Shown in pieces: positions 37,341 to 46,743 of a DNA stretch of 64,000 nucleotides. Position 1 is the first letter of the stretch. Every line of letters starts with the position of its first letter. The DNA lies in the NCBI GenBank assembly GCA_016720905.1, contig JADKJT010000008.1:175325-239324 (forward strand), written 5' to 3'. This DNA comes from Gemmatimonadaceae bacterium. Lineage in GTDB: Bacteria; Gemmatimonadota; Gemmatimonadetes; Gemmatimonadales; Gemmatimonadaceae. The position numbers were made by a program, and so were the translations under genes. The notes under the pieces are model-generated. The model was not told the origin of the DNA, made no database searches, and saw only the letters and a list, made by a program, of their open reading frames with translations.

Positions 37341-37901
37341 ATGCCTTTGCCGGAAACCGCCGCCAATACGCCCTCAGACGCCCAGATCGTCCGCGCGGTT
37401 CGCTTGGGCGACGTGGACGCCTTTGCCCGTCTGGTGGACCGGCACCATGCCCGCTGTCTTCGAGTCGCGACCCATCTTCTGGGTGACGCCGACGACGCCG
37501 ACGATGCCGTGCAGGATGCCTTCGTCCGCGCCTATCGGCACCTTGGCAGTTACCGGGAGCAGGACCGCTTCGGTGCGTGGTTCCTTCGTATCGTGGTGAA
37601 TCAATGTCGCTCACGCGCGACGCGCGACGCGCGGTACACGCCGTTCGATGCCGAACGACATGAGGGCGAGATTGCGACGAACGCCGAACCGGATGTGGGA
37701 GAGCGCCGGGCTGAACTCGCCCACGCGCTCGCGCAACTTGGCCCGGCTCAGCGCGAAGCGCTGGTCCTTCGCTTCGCCGAGGAACTGAGCTACGAAGAAA
37801 TCTCCATCCTCACCGGGGTTGGGATATCGGCCCTCAAAATGCGGGTCCAGCGCGCCTGCATCCGGATGCGCACGTTGCTCGCCGAGCACCTTCACCGATG
37901 A
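37341..37901 (+). CDS. ECF RNA polymerase sigma factor
   Basis: 186 residues from ATG 37341; ATG 37281 is also possible and would add 20 residues. Region 2 is DAFARLVDRHHARCLRVATH followed by DADDAVQDAFVRAYRHLGSY; region 4 is LGPAQREALVLRFAEELSYEEI with the helix-turn-helix ISILTGVGISALKMRVQRA. A typical group 4 (ECF) sigma factor. The next gene, 7 bases away, encodes a membrane protein that probably acts as its anti-sigma factor. Confidence 0.9.
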   Translation: MPLPETAANTPSDAQIVRAVRLGDVDAFARLVDRHHARCLRVATHLLGDADDADDAVQDAFVRAYRHLGSYREQDRFGAWFLRIVVNQCRSRATRDARYTPFDAERHEGEIATNAEPDVGERRAELAHALAQLGPAQREALVLRFAEELSYEEISILTGVGISALKMRVQRACIRMRTLLAEHLHR

Positions 37902-37908
37902 ACCCCAC

Positions 37909-38538
37909 ATGAGCGCCACCCGCGATCCGTTTGAATCCGCGCTCCCCGACTGGGTGGGCGAAACGCTGCGAGAGCCGGTCGAGAGTCACCCCCGTTCCCG
38001 GGCGCGCATCATGGAGGCCGTACGCGCGCTGCCCGCTCCGCGTCGGCGTTCGGCACCGATGCGTCCGTCTCGCTGGCTACGACGCGGACTGCTCTCGCCG
38101 ATCAGTGGGGCGATCACCAGCGCCGTGCTGGCGCTGAGCCTGCTGCTTCGCGCGGACGGCGGCGCCAGCGCTCTGTCCGATATCGTGACCGTCACCCGCG
38201 TCCTCGGCGACACGGTGGTTCCCGTGCACACGTTGCCCTCGGCCAGCGGCACAATCCGCTGGCTGGACACGTTGCGCATCGTGGAATTCGTCATTCGCGG
38301 ATCGTCGGTGCACGCCGTCGCGATATTGGGGGATTTCAACAAATGGCAGCGAAACGCCACACCGCTCAGCGCTGGCGCGCCGCATGAGTGGCGGGCGCGG
38401 GTGCTCGTGCCACGTGATGCCCTCGACGTGGCCTATCTGGTGAACGACCGACACCTCATTCCCGCCACGCTGCGCCCGACGCGCCAGCGCGTCACTCCTG
38501 ATACATCGCTTCGATCAGGTCCGCGTATCGCTGGTTGA
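37909..38538 (+). CDS. Putative anti-sigma protein with a glycogen-binding-like (CBM48) domain
   Basis: 209 residues from ATG 37909. The N-terminal ~60 residues are soluble and charged (SALPDWVGETLREP), followed by a membrane segment (SAVLALSLLL). The C-terminal domain is the isoamylase early-set / AMPK-glycogen-binding type: VEFVIRGSSVHAVAILGDFN with KWQRNATPLS and VPRDALDVAYLVND. The position after an ECF sigma factor suggests an anti-sigma role with the carbohydrate-binding-like domain as a periplasmic sensor. Its end overlaps the convergent acyl-CoA ligase gene by 47 bases. Confidence 0.7.
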   Translation: MSATRDPFESALPDWVGETLREPVESHPRSRARIMEAVRALPAPRRRSAPMRPSRWLRRGLLSPISGAITSAVLALSLLLRADGGASALSDIVTVTRVLGDTVVPVHTLPSASGTIRWLDTLRIVEFVIRGSSVHAVAILGDFNKWQRNATPLSAGAPHEWRARVLVPRDALDVAYLVNDRHLIPATLRPTRQRVTPDTSLRSGPRIAG

Positions 38539-40255
38539 TGACTTTGCGACGCACCTTCATGGTCGGCGTGAGTTCACCCCCGTCGACCGTGAACTCGTTC
38601 GGCACGATGGTGAATCGCTTGATGGTCTGCACTCGCGCCAACCCGCGGTTGACGTCGTCCACCCGACGCTGCATCCACGCCGTGTAGGCGGAGCAGGTGG
38701 CGGCTGCCACCACGTCCCGCGCGTCACTCCCGGCTTCGACGGCCGTGGTCGCGATCTTTTCAGGATCAAGCGTCAGGAGTGCCACGAGATACTTGCGGCG
38801 ATCACCAATCACCACCGCCTGGCTCACGACCGGTACGCTCTTCAGGTGCGCTTCGATCATCTGTGGCGCGACGTTTTCGCCACCGGCCGTGATCAGCAAG
38901 TCTTTCTTGCGATCGGTGATGGTGAGGTACCCATCGGCGTCGAGCGATCCCACGTCACCGGATTTGAGCCAGCCGTCGGCATCCACCATTTCGGCTGACG
39001 CGTCCGGGTTCTTGAAGTACCCTTTGAACACGTGGCGGCCCCGCATGCAGATCTCACCGTCTTCGGCAATCCTGAGTTCGCTGCCGGTCATGGCGATGCC
39101 GACGGTGCCCATGCGCGAGCGCCCGGGTGTCGAGATGGTGGTTGGACCGCTGCATTCGCTCATGCCGTACACCTCGCCAATCGGAATCCCCACGCTTCGG
39201 AAATACTCCAGCGTGCTGCGGGCAATCGGCGCCGCGGTACTGAAGAACGCACGGGTGCGGTCGAATCCCAGTCGACGGCGAACCTTGGAGAACAGCAGCG
39301 CGTTGGCCAGCGGAAAAAGCCACGGCCGGGGACGTCCCGCTTCGTCCGCGGCACCCGTGGAGAGGCCGATGCGACGCGCCCACGCGCCGATGCGGCGCTG
39401 CAGTGGTGGCAACGCTGCGCCCGCGGTGGTCATGCGTTCCTCGATCTTCTCCCACACGCGCGGCACGGCGAAGAAGAGCGTGGGCCGCACCTCGCGCAGG
39501 TTGTCTCCGAGTCGGTCCATGCTCTCAGCGAACCACGTGCTGGCACCAGCCGTCATCAACGCATAAAACGCTTCCTGCTCGGCGATATGCGAGTAGGGCA
39601 GGTAACTCAGCGTGCAATCGGTGCTGTCCATGTTCACCGATTGTCCCATGGTCCACGCGGTCCACGTGATGTTGTCATGCGTGCACATAACGGCCTTGGG
39701 ATTGCCCGTGGTGCCGGAGGTATAGATCAGCGTGCAGACGTGGTCCGGTCGTTGGGCGGCGATGCGCGCGTCGAGATCGGCTTGGGACGTACGTGGGGCC
39801 AGCGCCAGCATCGCGTCCCACGAGAATACATCCCGCTCCGCGCTGGTACCGGTCATCAGCACGATGGCCTTGAGCCGCGGAAGTGTCCGTCGCACCGAGA
39901 GGACCTTCGCCAACTGCGCGGCATCCTCCACTACCGCGATCGTGCATTCCGCATGATCGATGATGTACTGGCACTGCTCGGCACTGTTGGTCGCGTAGAT
40001 GCCGACCGGGATGCCACCGGCGAGAATGGCTCCGAGATCGGACAACAGCCATTCAGCGCGATTGGCACTCAGGATGGACACGCCATCGCCGGGCTGGAGA
40101 CCCAGCTGTAGGAAGCCAGCCGCCACGCGACGCGTGAGGGTGTGCGCTTCACGCCACGTGATGGTGTGCCACCGTCCACCATGTTTCGAGTGCATGGCAG
40201 GACGGTCACCATGCCGCGCCACCGTCGCGGCGAGCGTATCGGATATCAGGGCCAC
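38492..40255 (-). CDS. Long-chain fatty-acid--CoA ligase (AMP-binding)
   Basis: 587 residues from a GTG at 40255. It belongs to the FadD15/ACSL group of adenylating enzymes: ATP loop TLIYTSGTTGNPKAV, the GEVYGMSECSG motif, DGWLKSGDVGSLDADGYLTI, and ITDRKKDLLITAGGENVAP with the C-terminal hinge. It activates long-chain fatty acids with ATP and CoA for lipid synthesis or degradation. Length and motifs are complete. It stands alone between the sigma/anti-sigma pair and a small gene. Confidence 0.9.
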   Translation of the reverse strand: MALISDTLAATVARHGDRPAMHSKHGGRWHTITWREAHTLTRRVAAGFLQLGLQPGDGVSILSANRAEWLLSDLGAILAGGIPVGIYATNSAEQCQYIIDHAECTIAVVEDAAQLAKVLSVRRTLPRLKAIVLMTGTSAERDVFSWDAMLALAPRTSQADLDARIAAQRPDHVCTLIYTSGTTGNPKAVMCTHDNITWTAWTMGQSVNMDSTDCTLSYLPYSHIAEQEAFYALMTAGASTWFAESMDRLGDNLREVRPTLFFAVPRVWEKIEERMTTAGAALPPLQRRIGAWARRIGLSTGAADEAGRPRPWLFPLANALLFSKVRRRLGFDRTRAFFSTAAPIARSTLEYFRSVGIPIGEVYGMSECSGPTTISTPGRSRMGTVGIAMTGSELRIAEDGEICMRGRHVFKGYFKNPDASAEMVDADGWLKSGDVGSLDADGYLTITDRKKDLLITAGGENVAPQMIEAHLKSVPVVSQAVVIGDRRKYLVALLTLDPEKIATTAVEAGSDARDVVAAATCSAYTAWMQRRVDDVNRGLARVQTIKRFTIVPNEFTVDGGELTPTMKVRRKVINQRYADLIEAMYQE

Positions 40256-40382
40256 CAGGTGCGTCCTCCCTATCTGTTCCGGGGGCGAGGCGGAGCATGG
40301 AACGGCGGGCGAGCGGTCGCGGTCTTAAACGTCCAGCGCCACGGTGCCAGACGCAACCAGCCCACGCCGATATGCCGTCGGC

Positions 40383-40562
40383 TCAGGCGTCATCCGGGAC
40401 GCGATTGGCGCCGAGCCGCGTCGTGGTCTTGGCTTCCTTCTTCATCGTAGCACCGTGATCGCGGTGTGCCGTGTGCTTCTTACCTCCGCCTCGCACCTTG
40501 CCCTTGCCGGCCACACGAACATTGGAGCGTTTGCGCCCCTGTCCTCCCTTTCCGCCTTTCAT
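40383..40562 (-). CDS. Small basic protein of unknown function
   Basis: 59 residues. The ATG at 40562 is preceded by GGAGG at ideal spacing, which supports it being a real gene; a second ATG at 40574 is less well placed. The sequence is very rich in Lys, Arg and Gly (GGKGGQGRKRSNVRVAGKGK), like small nucleic-acid-binding or ribosome-associated proteins. It resembles no family I can name. It lies on the opposite strand upstream of the ATC-hydrolase-like gene. Confidence 0.5.
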   Translation of the reverse strand: MKGGKGGQGRKRSNVRVAGKGKVRGGGKKHTAHRDHGATMKKEAKTTTRLGANRVPDDA

Positions 40563-40663
40563 CCACGCCTCCATGGTACGGATTGTGCTGCTGGTGCCAG
40601 CGCGTCGCCGCGAGGCCACGCACCATGTCACCAGACATACTAGTCGGGAAGGCCGACTTGATT

Positions 40664-40687
40664 TCCTCCTCCTCCTCCTCCTCCTCC
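40664..40687. repeat. (TCC)8 trinucleotide tract
   Basis: Eight perfect TCC units upstream of the ATC-hydrolase-like gene. In frame with that gene the tract would encode a Leu run, but the real start is probably downstream. Confidence 0.8.
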
Positions 40688-40707
40688 CCAAAAAGCGCTC
40701 GGGCTCC

Positions 40708-41211
40708 GTGTCACCAGAACCCTCGGACCGTGTGGATGTACCGTCGGTGAACCAGATCGGGATTCTGGCGCGCCGCCGGATCGAGGCCGAAATGATCAAA
40801 CCCATTTACGACGTTCTCGTCCGGGAATTCGGGCAGGAACGCGCCGCCGACATCATCGGTGAAGCGGTCGCGGATGCCGCCAGGGCGACTGCCCGGGCAA
40901 TGGCCTCGCAGGAGCCTTCGGGCGCAACGCTGAGTTCATTTGTCGCCCTTCAGCCGCTCTGGACGAAGGATCGAGCGCTTGAGGTCGACATCCTTGTTGA
41001 GGATGAGGATCGCTACCACTACAACGTGACGCGCTGCCGGTACGCGGAACTGTATCGGGAGATGGGCCTTGGGGCGATTGGCCATCTGCTCTCGTGCAAT
41101 CGTGATCGGGTCTTCATCGAAGGGTACGCGCCGTCCGTGCATCTGACGCGCACCCAGACCATCATGGGCGGCGCCTCGCACTGCGACTTTCGCTACGACC
41201 GTGCACCGTGA
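40708..41211 (+). CDS. L-2-amino-thiazoline-4-carboxylic acid hydrolase-family protein
   Basis: About 167 residues if the GTG at 40708 is used; a GTG at 40747 and an ATG at 40792 are alternatives and no ribosome-binding site decides between them. The family is recognised by RRRIEAEMIKPIYDVLVREFG at the start and by the C-terminal block AIGHLLSCNRDRVFIEGY, LTRTQTIMGGASHCDFRY. Characterised members convert a thiazoline carboxylate to a cysteine derivative, but most homologues have no tested activity. The nearest gene is the hybrid kinase, which starts 164 bases downstream. Confidence 0.75.
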   Translation: MSPEPSDRVDVPSVNQIGILARRRIEAEMIKPIYDVLVREFGQERAADIIGEAVADAARATARAMASQEPSGATLSSFVALQPLWTKDRALEVDILVEDEDRYHYNVTRCRYAELYREMGLGAIGHLLSCNRDRVFIEGYAPSVHLTRTQTIMGGASHCDFRYDRAP

Positions 41212-41374
41212 AGTGCGCGTCAGGCGCCGCGATCGTGACAGCGGTCGCGACCGGCACGGGTGTCGGTCACGAGAAAACCGAAGGCCCACTTGCGGGAGCG
41301 CCCGTCCGAGTGGACTGTAACCCGCCACCCCTTACCCCCACGGGCCCCGACGACGGCGCCTGAGGATCAGCTCT

Positions 41375-43915
41375 ATGAGTGACGTCTCATGTCGTGTCTT
41401 CACGTATTTCCACGCCGCCGAAAAAGCCGGGTGGATCGATATCGACACACTATTGGACGGCTTCCCGCTGTCGCGCGCGTATCTCGAAAACCCCAGCAAC
41501 CGCGTCGCGTGGAATCTCTGGCGTCAACTCTGCGAACGCTCGGCCCGGCAATTGGGCAGCACGGAACGCATCCGGGATTCGGGAGGCTTCGCGGTCAATC
41601 CGACGATTGCGGGGTTCTTTGGTCCGGCGATGACACTGTTTTCCTCGCCCAAAGACATCTATCGCATCGCTTTCCGCTGGCTCTGCCCGTCCATCTATCG
41701 CTCGCATCGTTTCATATACGGAGAACTGCCGGACGGCCGAATCGAGCTCCGCATTGAATTGCGCGAGGGACATGAGGGATGTCTGTCGTTCATGCTGATG
41801 TTCGAAGGTGGCATTCGCGCGGCGCCTCGTTTTGTGAAGTTGCCCGACGCGATCGTGCAGACCACAAGCATGACCGATCGCCGGTCGGTATTCGTCGTGA
41901 CGCCGCCGGCCAATCGCTCGCTGACATCACGCATCAGCCGTTTGCTGCGGGCTTCCACCACCTCGTCGGAGATTGAGGCGGAGCTGACGTTTCAGCAACA
42001 GCAGTTGCTCGCCACCCACGAGTCCCTGCGCACCAGCGAGCGTTCCTTTCGCTCCGTCCTGGATGCGTTGCCCGTCCTCATCGCCATCCAGCGAAACGGC
42101 CGAATCGTATACGCCAATCCGGCGTTGGCGCGCAGCCTGGGAGTCTCGTCGGGCGAGCTGATCGGCCAGTCGCTCGACGCGTTGGTGGTTGACGACGATC
42201 GGGCGCGCTTTCGGGCGATGGTGCTTGACGACCCGCGCGACCTGGGGCGTCTTGAGGAGTTGCGCATGCGGTTCAACGGTGGCGTGGAGTTGCACGCGGC
42301 AGCGCTGGGTGTGCGCGATGTGATGTTCGAGGGAGAAGCGGCGAACGGGCTGCTGGCGCTGGATCTGACCGAGCGGCAGCAGATCGAGGCGAAGCTCCGT
42401 GACAGCGAAGACACCATGGCCGCGCTGGTCGCCACGCTTCCCGATCTCATCGTGCGCATCAGCGCACAGGGCGTGCTGCTCGACTCGCAAGGTGGCACGA
42501 TCATGCGGCGGGCCGGCACGCTCCAGCATGTGCGTGGTCGACAGGTGCGGGAGCTGATCGGCCGGTTGCCCGGCGTCACCGAGGAACTGGTCACGCGCGG
42601 ATTGGAGACCGTACGCGAGTCGATTGCCGATCGCGAGGTGCGCCAGTTGGAAACGGAGGTGACGTACGACGACGGGTCACATCGGACGTTCGAGCTGCGC
42701 TTTGTGCCGATTGCCGCTCGGAGCGAAGTGCTGGTCATCGTGCGTGACGTCACCCGCCGCCGGGCGGAAGAACGTCAACTGGCCATCTCCGATCGGCTGA
42801 TTTCACTTGGTACCCTGGCCGCCGGTGTGGCCCACGAGATCAACAACCCGTTGACCTACGTGATGGGCAGCCTGAGCGACCTCACGCACAGCCTGGAGCG
42901 CCTGCGTGGCGGCGCGTCAGCCGTCGACATCGCGTCCCTGCAGCCGGCACTCGATCAGGCGCGCGAAGGGGTCGCCCGCGTCGCGGCCATCGTTCGGTCA
43001 CTGGGCGCGATTTCACGCGTCGATGCGCGCCATATCGAACCCATGGATGTCCACGAGGTGCTCGAGCAGGCCATCGCCATCACGGCGCACGAATTGCGGC
43101 GCAGTGCGCGCCTCGTGCGCGGGTACAGCGCCGCACACACGGTCATGGCCGATCGTGTGCAGCTGGTCCAGGTGATGGTGAATCTGCTCGCCAACGCCGC
43201 GCAGGCGATTCCCGAGGGCAACTGCGACGCCAACGAAATTCGCGTGACGACCGGAGAAGCGGGAAGCGCCATCTGGATCGAGGTCCAGGATACCGGCGTC
43301 GGCATCGCACCGGGCGATGTGGAACGCGTCTTTGACCCCTTCTTCACGACCAAGTTGCAGGGTCACGGAACGGGCCTGGGGCTTGCCATCTCGCATCGCA
43401 TCGTTGGCGATCTGGGCGGACGTCTCACGGTACGCAGCGCCATGCAGCGCGGGTCGACGTTCCGGGTGGAATTACCACGCGCCACGGTGCCCGCACGCGA
43501 CGACGATCGCCGCGGAGCAGACCCGCTGGTGGCTCCGTCCTCAGCGCGCATCCTCATTGTCGATGACGAACCCGTACTGGCGGAGATGGCCCGGCGTGCG
43601 CTCGCGGGGTGGGATGCCGACGTGGTTCACTCCGGACGCGCGGCGCTCGCGATGCTGGCCGCGAACGCCGCGTACGATCTGGTCTTGTGTGACATCACCA
43701 TGCCGGAGCTCACCGGTGTTGACGTCTATGAGCAATCCATCCAGCGACAGCCCGATCTCGCCGAGCGTTTCCTGTTCATGTGCGGCGGTGTGACCACCGA
43801 TCGGGCCCAGCGATTCCTTGACGACGTCAAACCACAGGTCCTGTGGAAGCCGTTCGACACGGCGCAACTGAGAAGCTGGGTGGGCAATATGCTCGCTGGT
43901 TCGGTGGTGTCCTGA
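41375..43915 (+). CDS. Hybrid sensor histidine kinase with two PAS domains and a receiver
   Basis: 846 residues. Residues 1-200 form an N-terminal domain I do not recognise. Two PAS domains follow (about 223-335 with YANPALARSLGVSSGELIG, and 341-465). The kinase has the H-box LAAGVAHEINNPL with His487, the N-box NLLANAAQAI, and G-boxes DTGVGI and GTGLGLAIS. A C-terminal receiver has Asp773 (LCDITMPELTG) and the conserved Lys in LWKPFD. There is no membrane segment, so it senses a cytoplasmic cue. No response regulator with an output domain is adjacent. Confidence 0.9.
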   Translation: MSDVSCRVFTYFHAAEKAGWIDIDTLLDGFPLSRAYLENPSNRVAWNLWRQLCERSARQLGSTERIRDSGGFAVNPTIAGFFGPAMTLFSSPKDIYRIAFRWLCPSIYRSHRFIYGELPDGRIELRIELREGHEGCLSFMLMFEGGIRAAPRFVKLPDAIVQTTSMTDRRSVFVVTPPANRSLTSRISRLLRASTTSSEIEAELTFQQQQLLATHESLRTSERSFRSVLDALPVLIAIQRNGRIVYANPALARSLGVSSGELIGQSLDALVVDDDRARFRAMVLDDPRDLGRLEELRMRFNGGVELHAAALGVRDVMFEGEAANGLLALDLTERQQIEAKLRDSEDTMAALVATLPDLIVRISAQGVLLDSQGGTIMRRAGTLQHVRGRQVRELIGRLPGVTEELVTRGLETVRESIADREVRQLETEVTYDDGSHRTFELRFVPIAARSEVLVIVRDVTRRRAEERQLAISDRLISLGTLAAGVAHEINNPLTYVMGSLSDLTHSLERLRGGASAVDIASLQPALDQAREGVARVAAIVRSLGAISRVDARHIEPMDVHEVLEQAIAITAHELRRSARLVRGYSAAHTVMADRVQLVQVMVNLLANAAQAIPEGNCDANEIRVTTGEAGSAIWIEVQDTGVGIAPGDVERVFDPFFTTKLQGHGTGLGLAISHRIVGDLGGRLTVRSAMQRGSTFRVELPRATVPARDDDRRGADPLVAPSSARILIVDDEPVLAEMARRALAGWDADVVHSGRAALAMLAANAAYDLVLCDITMPELTGVDVYEQSIQRQPDLAERFLFMCGGVTTDRAQRFLDDVKPQVLWKPFDTAQLRSWVGNMLAGSVVS

Positions 43916-43921
43916 ATGCGA

Positions 43922-43947
43922 TCATGAACGCGCGAACCGCGTCATGA
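43922..43947. terminator. Bidirectional terminator hairpin
   Basis: TCATG-A-ACGCG, loop CGAAC, CGCGT-CATGA: ten base pairs with one bulged A, lying in the 41-base gap between two convergent stop codons. No long T run on either side. Confidence 0.5.
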
Positions 43948-43956
43948 CCTGAACGG

Positions 43957-44160
43957 TCAGTCGGACAGCACAAACGTGACCTTCATGTCGACGCGATACG
44001 AAGTGATCACCCCATCCTCGCATTCGACTTTTTGACTCGCCACCCATGCGCCCTTGACGTTGCGCAGCGTCTTGTGCGCCCGTGCGATACCCTTCTCGAT
44101 CGCATCTTCAAACGACTTCTTCGAGGTGGAAGTGATTTCAGTGACTTTGGCGACTGACAT
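43957..44160 (-). CDS. Dodecin
   Basis: 67 residues from ATG 44160, with GGAG upstream at good spacing. The sequence MSVAKVTEITSTSKKSFEDA, ending in YRVDMKVTFVLSD, matches the dodecin family, which forms dodecamers that bind riboflavin or FMN. The flavin-stacking Trp is in VKGAWVASQ. It probably buffers flavins in the cytoplasm. It is a single-gene unit. Confidence 0.9.
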   Translation of the reverse strand: MSVAKVTEITSTSKKSFEDAIEKGIARAHKTLRNVKGAWVASQKVECEDGVITSYRVDMKVTFVLSD

Positions 44161-44421
44161 TGAGAATCTCCGGCAGGATTGGTGATTGCATTGCTGCGAA
44201 TGATCAACGGCAACTGAACATTCAGACACTCCGGGCGGGCGCGCAAGCGGACGCGGCCGACCGGAAGCGCCCCGACCCGCCAACCCGACTGTGACGCCGG
44301 ACGAATAGTTCGAGTTACTGGGCGTGCCCGGTGCCGCGCCGGTTATTCTACAGCGTTCGTGGGCAGACCCTCCTTGGCCGCGTCGTGCTGAGGCTCCTGA
44401 TCGCCTTGATCCCATCACGTC

Positions 44422-46743
44422 ATGTCGCAGTTCTTCCGCATTCCCGGCGGTGTGTCGGCCGTCGGCGGTGTCGCCGCGCTGTGCCTCATCGCCGGCTACA
44501 CCAGCCTCTGGATGGGCGGCACCACGGGGGCCGCCGGGCTACTCGTCCTTGGCTATCTGGTGTGCCTGCCGTTGGCGTTGATTGTATTCGCCAACACCGG
44601 CGCGGGAAGGCAAGTGCCGAACGATCCGGACGCACCGCCGTACGCCATTGCGGCGCTGGTGGGATTTGTCGTGTTCACGTTGTATGTCCTGACACTGGCG
44701 CCTTCGACGGCCATGTGGGACACCAGCGAATACATCGCGGCCGCGAAGACACTGGGTGTGCCCCATCCGCCGGGCAATCCGGTATTCGTGATGGTCGCGC
44801 ACGCCTTTGCCGCGCTGCCAATCCCAGTCGGCTATGCCGCTCGCGTGAACCTGCTTGCCGCCACAACCAGTGCCATTTCGGCGGCGCTCTGGTTTCTGGT
44901 GGCCCATCGTTCACTGGCGGGATGGTCGCTATCCCGCACGCCGCGCGTCGTGATTGCGGTGGCCTGCGCGTGGATCGGCGCGACGGCCTTCACGGTGTGG
45001 AACCAGAGCGTCGTGAACGAAAAGGTGTACACGCTGGCCATGCTGGGGCTCGCCGCGTCGTCGTGGGCGGCGCTGCGATGGCACGATGCACCGGCGCAAT
45101 CGCGACGGGCCGACGGGTTCCTGCTGCTGGTCGCCTATCTCTGTGGCCTGGGCTACGCCAATCATCCGGCCGGCTTTCTTCCGGTGCCGGCCTTCGCGCT
45201 GTTTGTGCTGTTGCGTCGACCCGCCACGGTCTTGCGATGGAAGCTCGTACTCGCGGCGGCGGCGGTGCTGTTTATCGGACTCACACCGTTCGCGTTTGTG
45301 CCCATTCGCGCCGCGCATTTTCCGGGCATCAACGAAGGCGAGGCGACGGCGTGCCTGAACGGGCCGCAGGTGGGATGCACCCTCAGTCGCGAGACCTACA
45401 CGCGCGTATCAGGCATCATTCAGCGCGAGCAGTACGGTGGGCATGCGGTCGCGGAACGCCAGGCGCCGCTGGGCGCGCAAATCGGCATGTGGTGGCTGTA
45501 CTTCAAGTGGCAGTGGATGCGCGACGCCTGGACGGAACATCCGGCCGCACAGTTTGTGCTGGCCGTGCTCTTCCTGGGTCTCGGTCTGCTGGGCGGCGGC
45601 GTGCACTACCGTCGCGACAAGGCGTCATTCGCCTATGTGGCCCCGCTGATCCTCACACTCACACCCCTGCTCATCGTCTATCTCAACTTCAAGTACGGTC
45701 ACTCGCAGGCGCTCGAGTTGGGAGACAGCGTGCCACGCGAGGTGCGTGACCGCGACTATTTCTACTTGTGGAGCTTTGCCACCTGGGGGCTGTGGGCCGG
45801 CCTCGGGCTGGGTGCCGTGTGGCAGTGGATGGCGCAACGCGCGGGTCAGGCCGGCGCGCGCGCCTGGCAACTGGCGTCACCGGTGATGCTGTTGGCACTG
45901 ATCCCGCTGGTCACCAACCTCCGCGACGCCTCACGCAAGGGACAGACGTTTACGGCGGATTGGGCGCGCGATCTCCTGCAATCGGTTGAACCCTATGGCA
46001 TTCTCATCACCGCCGGCGACAACGATTCGTTTCCGGTGTGGTACGCGCAGCAAGTGGAGGGTGTCCGACGGGACGTGACCATTGCGCTCATTCCGTATCT
46101 CAATATGCCGTGGTATGCGCACCAGCTCATTCGCGAGCGCGTGTCGACGTACGACGGCACGGGGATCGCCTCATACGCGGCGCTGGCCGGTACGACGCCG
46201 ACGGGACCCGTCATTGCGCTCACGCCGGCACAAGCCGACTCGCTGCCGCCATATGTGCAGCTCAGCCAGGCCGCGTCGTTTCAACAAGGTGGTATCCACG
46301 CCACCATTCCAGCCGGTTACATCACGCGCGACCAGTTGATGGTCCTGCAGTTCATCCGTGACGTGTTCCCGGCGCGCCCGATTCACTTCTCCATTGGTCC
46401 GTACGCGCAAGCGCTGGGACTGGGCGATTATGTGGTCACGCAGGGACTCACGCAGAAGCTGCTGGACAGCAAGGCCAGGGACAATCCAGCATATGTACGC
46501 TTTCCGGGTGGCTACATCGATGTCGCACGGACGCGCGAACTGTGGAACCGCTATCAAGCCCCCGGCGCGCTGCTGCGGCAGGGCCGCTGGCTTGACGATG
46601 CGTCGGTGAGCATTCCGGCGGCCTACATGCAAACGGCGCAGTTTCTGGCCTACGGCGTGGCAGCACGCGGTGACACCGTTAAAGCCGACTCGCTCATGCG
46701 CCAGATACAGGTGATGGCGAAAGCCGCCAGGTTGGGACAGTAA
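44422..46743 (+). CDS. DUF2723 membrane glycosyltransferase-like protein
   Basis: 773 residues with about 11 membrane helices in the first 530 residues. The family signature is WDTSEYIAAAKTLGVPHPPG followed by a GYANHPAGFLPVP motif; the WD..E acidic pair is the expected catalytic site of this protein O-mannosyltransferase-like (GT-C) family. The last ~240 residues are a soluble periplasmic domain (AGDNDSFPVWYAQQVEGVRR). It probably moves a sugar from a polyprenyl-phosphate carrier onto an exported target. The ATG at 44422 was chosen for hydrophobicity and for the position of the first helix. Confidence 0.85.
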   Translation: MSQFFRIPGGVSAVGGVAALCLIAGYTSLWMGGTTGAAGLLVLGYLVCLPLALIVFANTGAGRQVPNDPDAPPYAIAALVGFVVFTLYVLTLAPSTAMWDTSEYIAAAKTLGVPHPPGNPVFVMVAHAFAALPIPVGYAARVNLLAATTSAISAALWFLVAHRSLAGWSLSRTPRVVIAVACAWIGATAFTVWNQSVVNEKVYTLAMLGLAASSWAALRWHDAPAQSRRADGFLLLVAYLCGLGYANHPAGFLPVPAFALFVLLRRPATVLRWKLVLAAAAVLFIGLTPFAFVPIRAAHFPGINEGEATACLNGPQVGCTLSRETYTRVSGIIQREQYGGHAVAERQAPLGAQIGMWWLYFKWQWMRDAWTEHPAAQFVLAVLFLGLGLLGGGVHYRRDKASFAYVAPLILTLTPLLIVYLNFKYGHSQALELGDSVPREVRDRDYFYLWSFATWGLWAGLGLGAVWQWMAQRAGQAGARAWQLASPVMLLALIPLVTNLRDASRKGQTFTADWARDLLQSVEPYGILITAGDNDSFPVWYAQQVEGVRRDVTIALIPYLNMPWYAHQLIRERVSTYDGTGIASYAALAGTTPTGPVIALTPAQADSLPPYVQLSQAASFQQGGIHATIPAGYITRDQLMVLQFIRDVFPARPIHFSIGPYAQALGLGDYVVTQGLTQKLLDSKARDNPAYVRFPGGYIDVARTRELWNRYQAPGALLRQGRWLDDASVSIPAAYMQTAQFLAYGVAARGDTVKADSLMRQIQVMAKAARLGQ

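Noticed and set aside
37237..37614. Upstream extension of the DUF2911 gene
   Set aside because: It runs under the sigma-factor coding region; the ATG at 37236 opens a proper signal peptide.
44331..45749. A 472-codon plus-strand frame overlapping the DUF2723 gene
   Set aside because: It is an Arg/Gly/Ala-rich shadow of the DUF2723 gene, which has the family motifs and the membrane helices.
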